From: Linyphia triangularis
Lineage: Eukaryota; Arthropoda; Arachnida; Araneae; Linyphiidae
Direction: 5' to 3'
DNA: 64,000 nt
Assembly: GCA_963978545.1 (NCBI GenBank)
Contig: OZ021732.1
Span: 34,984,123-35,048,122 of the forward strand
Shown here: piece by piece, positions 27,860-38,161 of the stretch
Numbering within the stretch: the stretch's first letter is position 1
Layout of the letters: each line of letters opens with the position of its first letter
The notes under the pieces: generated by a model
The model's database searches: none
Seen by the model: only the letters and a program-made list of their open reading frames with translations
Told to the model about the DNA's origin: nothing
Translations under genes and position numbers: made by a program

Positions 27860-28345
27860 CCTTTAAAATCATGTGTATCTAAACATAATCTTATCGATCC
27901 ATCAGGCTTTCAACTAGAAATATAATACTCATCCATCTTTCTAGATAATATGCCTCAGCCAATTATTTAACTCGTAACAGTTGATCCAAATTTTATTTCA
28001 AATAACTTACAATGTTTCAGGAATCCTTCTTTGGGGAAGAATTACAGGTGTTACATTTTCATCAATTTTAATACGAAATTTGCTGTTTGATTTTTCAATT
28101 CCTTCAAAACCATCAATATTTTCTTGAATAAATTTGACTTTACGATTTTTTCACTTAACACAAAATTTCTTTGCATTAGATCTAGGTCTAAACAACCATA
28201 CAAAACCCAATGAAGGTTTTTCATAACGTTTTCTTTCAATCATAAAATTTAAAATTTCAGTTGTATTACTTAATTTACGTTTAAGCTTAGCATTAACCAA
28301 AGGTTTACTTTTAATTTTAGAACTGCCATAGACTTTTAACATTTA
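27860..28345 (-). pseudogene. Ty3/Gypsy-type Pol remnant (protease end to start of reverse transcriptase)
   Basis: The minus strand, read across several frame breaks, shows the end of a retropepsin-type region with a YGSSKIK motif (28151-28342 frame), then the linker, then the start of a reverse transcriptase with TPVI..-RRIP and, further on, KPDGSIRLCLD (near 27870-27910). In this family the product would be cleaved to protease, RT, RNase H and integrase. Here the frame changes at least twice and contains stops, the catalytic part of the RT is missing, and no LTR is adjacent. A gag-like piece lies upstream on the same strand at 32.1-32.4 kb, so the two may be one element split by later insertions. 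Not functional. Confidence 0.6.
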
Positions 28346-29000
28346 TTTTGTTTTATTTAACTTATCCTTAGTTTTAAGCATAGAAAGTGGAATTAAAAGT
28401 GGTTGAACTTCCCTCTTGAACTTTAGACACTCTTTTGAATTATTTAATCTCATAAAGGCATCCCACCTGGAAATTATTCATATTGTTTCATTTTATGCAT
28501 GTTTTTTCACATACAGGGCATTTTCAACAAAGATGGACCAAAATATTTTTTAAGAAGTACAAACCAAATTCAAAATAATAAAATAAAATAACTTTCTAAA
28601 CAAAACTTGGCAATGTGTCGTGTAAAATGAACGTATGCAAATTAAAAGAGTGCCTCATGTTATTCAGGAATTGACAAAACAATTTTCAACAACTATACGG
28701 ATATTATTTTAACAATTAAAGGGCCCTTTAACACATTTAAAAATTATGTTGATTTTTTATATGGATCAAAAAATTTGAAAAATCAATGTATTCAATATGA
28801 ATTTGAAAAGCAGACAAAATATTTGCACACCTGTTAACTGATAGGTTGAGATAAGTATAAAGCTTGGCGGTCGGAAAATCTTACGTTAGTCTTTTGCTGA
28901 AAATAGGTCCTCAACATGGTATTTCTGAAACAATGAAATCGTGTATTTGATCATTGTTTAAAATTGGAAAGAAACAAAAATTTATCTCAAATAAAATGAA

Positions 29001-29983
29001 CTAGGGGGCTTTGCCCCCTGCTCGCTAACGCTCGCCAACCACCAAAAGCCTCGCTGCGCTCGGATTGAGCGGTCTTGCCGCTCGAATTTGTGGTTAATAC
29101 ATCTTGCTGCGCTTGAATAGGTTTGCCAGCCATAAAAAATTTAACCAAATTTTTATAAATTTAATGTAAGGCCTAATAGAGAAAACACCCAAATTGCAAG
29201 TTTCATAATAGAAAGTTAAATATACCGCCAACATTCTGACTTAAAACTTCATTAGCTATGCCCTTACATTGAAGTCCTAATACTTTTTTATTTATTCTGA
29301 TAAGTCGCCCCGTTAGAGAACGAAGTCCAACGCGAAGCATTTTCTGGATAGAAATACTTCAAAATAATAATTACTCTAATGCAAAAATGCTTCAGAAAAA
29401 CAGAAAAAATCAACTTTGAAACGAAGAGTTTAAAAAGAGCTTTAAAATTAGCAACGGGTTTGTTGTTTACATACGTAAGGATAGCTTTAAAATTAGTAAC
29501 GGGTTTGTTGTTTACATATGTAAGGGAGAACGACGTCCAACGCGAGGCATTTTCTGGATAGAAATACTTCAAAATAATAATTACTCTAATATAAAAATGC
29601 TTCAGAAAAACAGAAAAGATCAACTTTAAAACGAAGAGTTTAAAAAGAGCTTTAAAATTAGCAACGGGTTTGTTGTTTACATACGTAAGGATAGCTTTAA
29701 AATTAGCAACGGTTGGTTGAACCCCCGAGCAGCCGGTTTGTTGTTTACATAAGTAAGGATGTTGCCAATCATATATTCAAAATCATTGAGGCTTTGTAGT
29801 AGCTTAATGATGAAAAATATTGAAATTTAACTAATTAATAAAGTGTTAATAAATTATTTTGGCACGTTTTGGCAAATCTACAGCTTATTTCCTTTAAAAT
29901 GACACCTTGAACATTGAAATTGGTTGAGCAGTTTAGGCGGACGGACTAACCCAAAAAAACATATTGCCTATTAAATATATAGA
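29001..29983 (-). mobile_element. non-autonomous Helitron, complete ends
   Basis: 983 bp. Read on the minus strand it begins TCTATATATTTAATAGG and ends with a hairpin (GGGGGCAAAGCCCCC) followed at once by TAG, so the terminus reads CTAG, fitting the Helitron CTRR end. It lies between host A and T with no target duplication, as for rolling-circle transposons. The empty site is visible in the partner Tc1 copy, where the same transposase sequence (AAATGAATGTTTCAC in inverse near 30785) runs without interruption. It has no Rep/helicase frame, so it would depend on an autonomous relative. The end near the hairpin is GC-rich with repeated CGCTC/GAGCG words. It contains a 210-bp internal tandem repeat. 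Confidence 0.85.
29316..29757. repeat. 210-bp tandem repeat inside the Helitron, with 45-bp subrepeats
   Basis: GAGAACGA-GTCCAACGCGA starts at 29316 and 29526. Each unit carries two 45-bp subunits built on AGCTTTAAAATTAG-AACGGG and TTGTTGTTTACATA-GTAAGG (for example at 29438 and 29483). The last subunit of copy 2 contains an inserted patch with ACCCCCGAGCAGC. Open frames on both strands here are by-products. Internal minisatellites are common in non-autonomous Helitrons. Confidence 0.9.
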
Positions 29984-30435
29984 TGTTTCACAATCTAGGG
30001 TTTCGAAGATTTTAAAGGAATATAGAAGAACCGACCAACCAAAAGGTAACCGAAGAAAATGTGGGGGAAAACTTATAACATTTATCAGAAATGAACGCAA
30101 ATTAAAACAAATCGTCCAAAACAATCGCTTTAAAACTGTTTTTTTACATCAATAAGTGTTGGAAATAATCTAATGTTGTCGTGTCAAGGTCAACTACACA
30201 TAGGCGATAACATAAATCTGAGTTTCAATCGTGAGACCTCAAAGTAAAACCAAAGATGAACATGAATCAGAGACGTGCACGACTCTCCTGATGCGAAGAA
30301 AATCTCATCTGGGAGCAACAAGACTGGGAAAGCGTTTTATTCAGCGATGAATCATTATTTGAAATATCTGTTGACGATATAAGCGTTCGAGTTTGGCGTT
30401 AAAAACGTGAAGCATTTGATAAATCTTGTTTAAAT

Positions 30436-31250
30436 CTCCAGATGAGTTTCTCGAGAATATAGATAAGCTTCTCTTTGCAACAGGATAGTAGTGCACGTCT
30501 CTGCTTCATGTTCATCTTTGGTTTTACTTCAGGGAGACACGATTGAAACTCATATTTATGTATTAGCCTAAGTGTAGTTGACATTGAAATGACAACTCCA
30601 GATTCTTTCCAACACTTCTTGATGTAAAACACAGTTTTAAAGCGATTATTTTATACGTTTCGTTTTAATTTGCGTTCACATCTAACAGTTGTTTCAAGTT
30701 TTCTACCACATTTACTTCGGTTAGTTTTTAGTTGGATGGTTCTTCTATATTCCTTTACAATCTCCGAAACCATAGATTGTGAAACATTCATTTGATCTGA
30801 GGTAAATTGTTGTTTCTTTCCAACTTTAAACAATGATAAAATACACGATTTCGTTGTTTCAGAAATGTCACATTGAGGACCCATTTTCAGCAAAAGAGAA
30901 ACGTAAGATTTTCCGTGCGCCAAGCTGTATATTTGTCGCAACCTATCCGTCATTAGGTATGCAAATATTTTGTCTGCTTTTCAAATTCATATTGAATTAA
31001 TTGATTTTTTAATTTTTTGACCCATAAAAAAATCAACACAACTTTTTAAATGTGTTATCGACCATCGAATTGTTAAAATAATATCTGTATGGTTGTTGAA
31101 AATTGTTTTGCCGATTCCTGAATAACATGCATCACTTTTTTTATTTTGCATATGTTCATTTTATACGACGTATTGCCAAGTTTTGCTTATAAAATTCTAT
31201 TATTATATTATTTTGAATTTGGGTTTCATATTTACAGTAAGAATAAAAAT
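30436..31250 (-). mobile_element. Tc1/mariner-like element, right copy of the inverted pair
   Basis: Reads from about 31250 down to 30436 on the minus strand. The frame 30651-30953 covers the N-terminal DNA-binding region (SLAHGKSYVSLLLKMG, then QMNVSQSMVSEIVKEYRRT); the frame 30399-30632 continues with a Tc1-type region (WKESGVVISMSTTLRLIHKY, KPKMNMKQRRALL). It is cut off before the DDE domain at the junction with the left copy. Both copies therefore lack the catalytic C-terminus. This copy is not interrupted and documents the Helitron empty site. Confidence 0.65.
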
Positions 31251-32089
31251 TTGTCTTGTGATGCCAATAAATAACATATAAATATCTAAGATAATATATT
31301 AATATCTTGTGATCTCAACCAGCAAATAAGTATTCCAGTTCAATTGCTAAATGTAAAAAGGGTCATGTCTCATTGAAAACCTTTTTTTTTATTCTGAATC
31401 TCTTGTTATATTTAACGAATCACTTGTAAATTTTTATTTTTTGTCTTTAGAAATTGTTTCGAAAATTATTAAAAAATTTTTAAATAATAAGTTTTAGCCA
31501 AGTTAATGTAACTAGAAATTTAACTTTTTGTTCAATTTTTGGCTCACCAAAATTTCGTGATTCTGTACTACCTATTTATGAAGAAAACACTTTATAACAT
31601 CTTCTCCGGTGGGTAAGGTTTATTTGTTCAATATAACCTAAAACATAGCCTGTTCTCCGCTTAAAGATTCTTGTATTTCCGATATTAGCCGAATCGTAGT
31701 TAAAAAAAAATCAAAACTATCTAGATGAGACCATTAATTCCAAATCTCTCTCATGACTTTGTTTTGAAACTGATTCGTAAGGAACTGATGTGAAAAAATT
31801 TTAAATTACGAAAATAAACTTTCAAGTCGAATACTACCCCGTCTTAAGATATTATGATGTGTGTTGTTACATCGCTATAAGTCCTGGAAATTAATTCAAA
31901 TGAGGAATTAAAGAAATTTATATATTTAAAAAAAAAACTCCATGAACTCCTTTGTATCCTTGACATTCCCAAGCTGTAGAAAGTTATATTTAGTTAATGG
32001 ACTGAAACTTAACTTTTGTTAATGAACCTAAAAATTGTAATGGATTTGTCAGAACAACTATGAAGTCCAGTGACAGTATTATAGAGCTC
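31251..32089. other. AT-rich DNA, possibly decayed retroelement sequence
   Basis: No motif readable with confidence. Its position between gag-like and Pol remnants on the same strand makes a decayed Gag-Pol interior possible. Confidence 0.35.
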
Positions 32090-32396
32090 CACTGCTTCGT
32101 CTTCGAAGATTTTCATTAGTGCTTTCAATTTAACACTACCACTTTTTTCATCGTGTCCAACAGCTCGCAGAAATATTTAAAAAATTTCCTTCAAATCGCC
32201 ACTCTTCCGATAAGTTTATATTGAAATTTATTAGCAAGCTCTTGAGTGTCCTGCCACCTGTAGTAGTTTCATTTTCCCAGTAGTTTGGTTTTAAAGCAGT
32301 ACCGATGAGTATATACTCAGGAGTTTTCATTAAGGAAAGCTTAAAATTTATAGACGAATTCCAGTTAACGATTACGCCATGTTTTATCATGCACAC
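32090..32396 (-). pseudogene. retrotransposon Gag-like remnant
   Basis: The minus-strand frame 32396-32148 ends in LSEEWRFEGNFLN. In a second frame, from about 32162 downwards, follow GHDEKSGSVKLKALMKIF and DEAVELYNT. The pattern of a Trp-containing helix, a DEKS-type turn, and a helix ending in a Glu-hydrophobic-Tyr-Asn motif resembles the N-terminal Gag capsid-like region of Ty3/Gypsy-class elements. A frameshift separates the two pieces. No zinc knuckle is seen. Probably part of the element whose Pol remnant is at 27860-28345; an unrelated Gag-derived fragment is possible. Confidence 0.4.
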
Positions 32397-32828
32397 AAGA
32401 AAGCACTACTTAAGTAAATAAAATTTTATTAGGTGAATGATAACGTGAAATCCTTTTCACTTATATCGGTACCCTAAAAGGAAGCACCTTTCCATATACG
32501 TCATACAGTTACAAACACAGTTACGTTTAACACTGTTGCAAATGCAGTTAAACAGTAAATACAATAGTTGCCGAGTTGTTTATAAAATACAGTAGTGGCT
32601 TCTGAAGTTCTGGAGTTTTAAGAAAATGTTAAGTCAGAAGTTGAACCTGAGCATCTTTTAGACTGTCCCAATCTCCTCTAGTAGTGCAGAATGATCTAAT
32701 ATGGCAAATTAGAAATCAAAACTTGTATGAAGAAGTACGAAAGGTATGATGAAAATTTGAATTTAAGTATCAAACCATGTTTGTGTTTTAATGCAGAAGT
32801 CAATTGTTATCTTCCTTTCCAAGTCCAT
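32397..32828. other. spacer, no gene seen
   Basis: Moderately AT-rich. It would be the 5' leader or LTR side of the retroelement if the gag call is right, but no LTR pair was found. Confidence 0.4.
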
Positions 32829-33140
32829 TCTATACTATACTATACTATACTATACTATTACTATACTATACTATACTATACTATACTATACTATACTATA
32901 CTATACTATACTATACTATACTATACTATACTATACTATACTATTACTATACTATACTATACTATTACTATACTATACTATACTATACTATACTATACTA
33001 TACTATAATACTATTACTATACTATACTATACTATACTATACTATACTATACTATACTATACTACACTACACTATACCATACCATACCATACCATACCAT
33101 ACCATACCATACCATACTATACTATATTATACTATTCTAT
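32829..33140. repeat. pentanucleotide satellite (TATAC)n, about 310 bp
   Basis: Mostly perfect 5-bp units, with several TATTAC insertions that add bases, then a shift to CATAC units (33073-33115) before the array ends. Open frames in all three plus frames (repeating YYTIL) come from the period of five and are not genes. Confidence 0.97.
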
Positions 33141-33639
33141 AAATTTGTTATCGAGTTGTCCTACGTGTGTAGACATGCGTGTTTAGAATTTTATTTTTAT
33201 ACATTGAAATATTCAAGATCGAAAAAAAAAATATTGAAAATAATTTATTTGGTTATATTTTAAAACTAAAATGATTTTACAAAAATTTAATACAATACAA
33301 GGCATCTAATAAAATTTTATAATCAACTGCAGAGCTTGAAATTATTCTATTGAAGCCGTTAAATCATAACTTATATTACATTAGAACCTTTTGATGAATT
33401 GGAATTTATTGGAATTCATTCCCACTTTATAGTTTTAGGGCTTTACAATTTCTTTTTCTATCAAAACAGCCTGTTCCGTCATAAAATACACAGTAATTTA
33501 TACTTTATGTTCAAGCTATCGAATTATAGTTTCATACTGGATGATTGTTATCAAAATGAAAACAAAAGAAGTTATTCGAGAAAAATCCACAACTTGATGG
33601 CACTTTTTTGGGTACATAAAGCTTATGAGTTGTGAAACG
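33141..33639. other. AT-rich spacer
   Basis: The frame 33399-33635 has no recognised domain. Confidence 0.55.
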
Positions 33640-34055
33640 AAGATCGAACTACTAAAAAAAAAGGTTTGAAAAAAGACATTCCAAATACGACCTCTAAAAA
33701 TGTTGAGATAGAGAGAAGGAAATAAAGTAAAGAGAAAGAACATGAAACAATTCCATCTAACACATACCAAATGAAAAATGAAGTGTGAGGAGAAGAATGA
33801 GAAAGACTAGAAATATCATGAGAGAAAAAATGATAAGAAGTGTTCTTTGAAATTAGGAGACATTTTTTTATATTTCACTACGACTTTATGAAGTAAAAAG
33901 AAATATTAAAAAAGAAACATCGTTCATGCTTTGGAGACTTGAGAGAGAAAAGAGAGAAGATGAGGATGAAGATGGAGATAGAAAGGATCATTAGAGGAGA
34001 GAAAGGATGCGAAGGATGAAAAGAGAAGGAGATGATGGATGCGATGGAGATTGCA
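33640..34055 (+). repeat. strand-asymmetric purine-rich tract
   Basis: The plus strand is strongly A+G rich, most so at 33936-34055, where GAGAGA, GAAGA and GGATG words dominate. It reads in one frame as acidic/basic residues for only about 17 codons before a stop, so it is not coding. Polypurine DNA of this length can form triplex structures and may be regulatory or a decayed minisatellite. Confidence 0.6.
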
Positions 34056-37000
34056 GCATCCGGGCATTAAGGCAATGCATCCCTGTCTGAAGAGGGTTTT
34101 CCAAGAGATATTCTCTCCCTAGGGGTTCAACTGAAGGACAATAGAACGAAGTGAGATATTTTATGTGTGTCTAACTTTTGGAAGATTTTAGAGAGAAACT
34201 TTTCGCCACAAATGATTGTAAGAGTAGAGACTAATCCAATTATTGATATGAGCGTCTTTCTGAAGAACTCGCTAAAAAAAAAAAAAACTCCGAAGAAAAT
34301 AAGTTTTTTTATACACTTTAAAATGAATGTAAAAGAACACCTGTAATGGCCTTTAGAAAACTCTTCATTGAAGTATATCTGTCACAAAAAAGTTTTTTTT
34401 TTTTAATTTCTTTTCTAATTTCATTCAAGCAATGATTAAAAAAATATTCTAAAAATACTCTGCAGTTTGAGTAATATTCCTTCTAACAGTATTATTTTAA
34501 ATACTGATTTGTATCTTATAAACCTTAAAAAAAATATATATATATATTAAAAATGTACTTCATATTTTAATTTATAGTGAATATTTTTATGTATAAATTT
34601 TAAAATGTATTAAAAATAGGGTTTTCATTGCAATTTCTTGTCGCAATTTTACTACAAAATTTAAAAACTAATTTCAAGTATACATTAAGACATCAATCTT
34701 GATTAAGTCCTCTAAAGGTACTGGATTCATTTGTATTCACATAACAGCCATTCTCAGTATATTAAGCATTGAACGTTCTGAAACATTTTGTACTTTTAAT
34801 GTGTTTCTAAAGCTTTCCAAATAAATATCTTTAACGAGGCTACAGAAATGAAGTAATTTCTTTAGATTATTTGGATTATTTTCTTAAATAAATTGCTGTA
34901 CATGGTGAAGAAAAATGCGACGGCAAATTTCTCTATACCTTGATTTTGATTATTTGTTAGAATGTGTTAAAATGTAATACTGTATGTTTTCAGGATGTGT
35001 GTTGAATAAAAATACGTCAAACTGTATAACTTTATTATTATATACATAACCTTTTGTTTATGAAAACCTATACAATTCAGATGTTACACTTAAAGAATAT
35101 TTTTTGTATGAAAGATCTGAAGTGGAATACTTCAAATATAATACAAATCGTAAAATACCCGGCTGAATATGCATTAAATGTGAAGATCATTTACAATTGT
35201 TTTATTTGAGTAAATAAAACCTTCATCAATTTCCAAGTTAATATCTTAGTGAAAACAGATATATGCAAAATAAAACATAGGAATACGCCCTGAGAAGATA
35301 ATCTAGAACCTAATAAAGTTTGGCTTAAAAATATATCTCATAATATTTTTTTGAATAATAATTAACTAGTGCATTATTTTCTTTAAATACTGATCTGTTT
35401 TTTCGAAAAGTGCATAATTTTTAAATATTTATTAGTTTCAGTTTTATTGGTTATGTTAGAATCAATATTTTAACAAACAAAACAAATATACCAAATTTGT
35501 AAATAAATTATTCAGAATGTATTGAATTTTTTTACCGTTTTGATACATAAACAAAAAAAAATTTCTCCGACAATGATAAGTAATGGGATAAATCATGCAT
35601 TTCATTATTATAATTTGAATACACTATTAATGTGTCAATGAATTGAATACACATACTTTTAATTTATGTACCACATTTCACTTAACGATTTATAGATTAT
35701 AATTGGATGCTTTTAGTGAATTAATATTTTTTGGAAATTACTTTGACAAGATATTGCTCAAATATGCAATTGATTTTCAATAAACAATCCCTTCACATGG
35801 TTAAATCTATTAGTTATAACTCTTAGACAGTTCCTACAAAACTTACGGAGACCTAACGACAATACCAGGAACTGGATGCACAGTAACAATAATAGTTATA
35901 TTCGGAACAATGTTACGGAGAAATGGGTCCTATGTACTTTATCTAATCCTTTCCATTAAATAATATGACGTCAATATAGATATCTATCAGCTATAATCTA
36001 TATCGTCCAGATGTCCCAGTAACACACGAATGAATGGGTTACTGTATAAACGAGGAAGACAGCGTAAATAAATGTTGATCCCAATAATCTATATATAATG
36101 ACATGTTATCTAACAATAATGGATATACTTTTACCAAGAAATACAGATATTTATACGGCAAGAAACATATTGCTTTGTAAATTATATTGAAATAATTAAG
36201 TTTATTATATAAGAACATGTTTAGTATGATACAAAAATACCAAAGCCTAAAATAATTTATTGGAATATATAATGTAAAACTCTACTTTAGAAGGAAAATT
36301 TCGTTAAGTTCGAAAAAATCTTAGTATAATCATATTTATCCTTTAAAAAATCTCAGATGAAACATATTTGCTATCTCTCTGTCAGGATAAATACACTAAA
36401 GTATTATTTATGAGTTCTTGAGTATGTTTACAGAAAATTGGATACATATGTATGAACACAAAAAATAAATACAACAAATTCGACTGGATATCGAGTAAAA
36501 TATATTGAAATCTGGATTGTAAATGTGTATTAAATTTATATATTGAGGTGACTAAGTTGGTAATTTTTAGCTAAATTACAATAGAAGAGAAGAAAGTATT
36601 ACTTTTGGCAGTATATTATTCTGTAAAGCATCATAGTCAAGCAGCATTCGAAAATAATAATACTGGAAAAAATAAAAGTGCGTACGTGTAAAATAAGCTA
36701 CAGGCTTGAACGCGCGAAGGCATATTGACAGACGCTATGTTATTCTCATTTAAGTAACACGTTTCATAATTCCAATATGCAATTTTTCTGAAAAATAAAT
36801 GAAATTCTAACATACATGTTAAAAGAACTGTATTTTAAAATTGAAGATTTTATTTTTCAATCGCCTGAAGTGTTTCACAGATAATTTTACAAAACTAAAA
36901 GCTGTTATTTTTTCATGCTTTTGATTAATCAGCAAGTACTTCTTGTACCATAAAATCCATGAAACTCACACTGAATGTTTGTATCAAACCCTCAGTCCAT

Positions 37001-37233
37001 CTTTAAACGATTTCATTTATTCAACTGTTAATATTTAGAAATAAAACATAGATAAAATTTACTACAAAAAAAGAAGAAGAAAAAAAAAGATTTATTTGCT
37101 ATAAATTAATAAATAAAATAATTTATGTGGTGAAACACTTATCACAATCCTCTCGTTTAGGATTAACTTACATTTTCCACATGACATTTGCTGTGGGCAA
37201 TGCTCGAAAAACAATTCATAATCTGAAATTTTT
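34056..37233. other. AT-rich DNA, no gene seen
   Basis: About 3.2 kb. A less AT-rich patch at 35830-36090 includes TATAAACGAGG and might be an LTR or promoter fragment, but no paired terminus was found. Otherwise nothing recognised. Confidence 0.5.
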
Positions 37234-37380
37234 CAAGTCAAATAGGCAAATTTATGAAATAATTACCATTTAAAGATGTATGACTGCAGCCTAGAACGAA
37301 ACTTTTATTTATTTTTAACATTAATGTTAATTTTAGGTGGTAATAAATTTTAAAAAATATCAGTGTCCTATTTGACTTGC
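37234..37380. repeat. small foldback element
   Basis: CAAGTCAAATAGG at 37234 is repeated in inverse (CCTATTTGACTTG) ending at 37379. The pairing continues inward to AATTATTACCA / TGGTAATAAATT, about 40 bp per arm around a loop of roughly 65 bp. It fits a very short MITE. Confidence 0.6.
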
Positions 37381-37539
37381 CCTTACAATCTACGTAAAAT
37401 TCACAAATAAAAAAAAAAAAAACACGACTTAGAATAAATAAAAAAAAACTTCATTCAAAAATGTTTTTCGAGACATCTCCACTCACTTATTTCAGAAACA
37501 AACGATGATACCTCTTACTTCATGATTGTCACAGTGTGA

Positions 37540-38161
37540 CTTCCAGTGCCCATTAGGACATCATTCAATCTTAAGAACAGTATTCCTGCTTATTTCGAGT
37601 ACATCAGACGTCACCCCCAAAAAATCCATTGTCGATAACTCCGATAAGACCTTAGACAGTTGTTTCCTAGTTGATGCCCGGATCTTAAAGCCCTTTCCAT
37701 GTATGTGAGTACAGGATACATATATTTCACCAGATAAGAGTACATTTCTGACATGCAATATACATGAGGTAATCTAGGCTTTCTCGTGGCAGTTATCTCT
37801 TTGTTCCTATTCTTTACGATGTCCAGTACTGTCACTTTCTCCACTCACTTTTCAGATTTATTCCAAACAGGGGTTTATTTTTCAGTCTCTTCTGAGAGTG
37901 AGGCATGGCTTCTCTCCGTTTTTCGTTCTTCTTAAGAAAGGGGACAGAGACACTGCCGCGAAATTTATTCTTCTTCGTCTGAATGAGATCGCGTTCAAAA
38001 TTTACGACACTTGTTCGTACCCAGAAATATTGATGACTTCGTTCTCGGGAGCTTTTTGGGAGATTTATGGACAAGGCACTGGGAAGAATACAAACAACTT
38101 GATTAGAGCGGAAGTCGTTGAGGATGGTAATACTGATATTGATTAATTTAAAAGAATGCAC
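37540..38161 (-). pseudogene. BEL/Pao-type retrotransposon remnant (protease region and upstream)
   Basis: The minus-strand frame 37758-37561 holds IHGKGFKIRA, then DFLGVTSDV. This spacing resembles the start of the aspartic-protease region of BEL/Pao polyproteins, where an HGKG-type strand precedes the catalytic Asp segment and a GGVTS-type motif closes the domain. The catalytic segment itself appears altered. Upstream frames (37844-37611, 38161-37832) are shifted relative to it; the second is lysine/arginine rich (KKNEKRREA), as in Gag linkers. Several frame breaks and the absence of RT and LTRs make it a dead fragment. The plus-strand frame 37898-38146 is antisense. Confidence 0.45.

Larger units (their letters stand above)
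28515..30435 (+). mobile_element. Tc1/mariner-like element, left copy of an inverted pair, split by a Helitron
   Basis: The left arm of a tail-to-tail pair. Sequence from about 28555 matches, in inverse, the right copy that ends near 31250 (for example CAAATTCAAAATAAT, TGAAAAGCAGACAAAATATTTGCA). The coding part starts near 28870, with the helix-turn-helix region of a Tc1-type transposase on both sides of the Helitron (29001-29983). Frame after 29984 continues with VSQS-type and KILKEYRRT residues, then to FSDESLF near 30340, the first catalytic Asp of a DDE domain, and stops at 30435 where the inverted copy begins. Stops and shifts are present, and the C-terminal half with the remaining catalytic residues is absent. 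The left boundary (ACAGGGC near 28516) is provisional. Confidence 0.65.

Noticed and set aside
29288..29623. 111-codon minus frame with internal repeats
   Set aside because: It lies in the Helitron's non-coding tandem repeat; the repeated peptide reflects the 210-bp and 45-bp units.
32727..33186. Three overlapping plus frames of 93-131 codons
   Set aside because: A 5-bp repeat without stops keeps all frames open; the YYTIL pattern is an artefact.
37898..38146. 82-codon plus frame
   Set aside because: Antisense to the BEL/Pao-type remnant.
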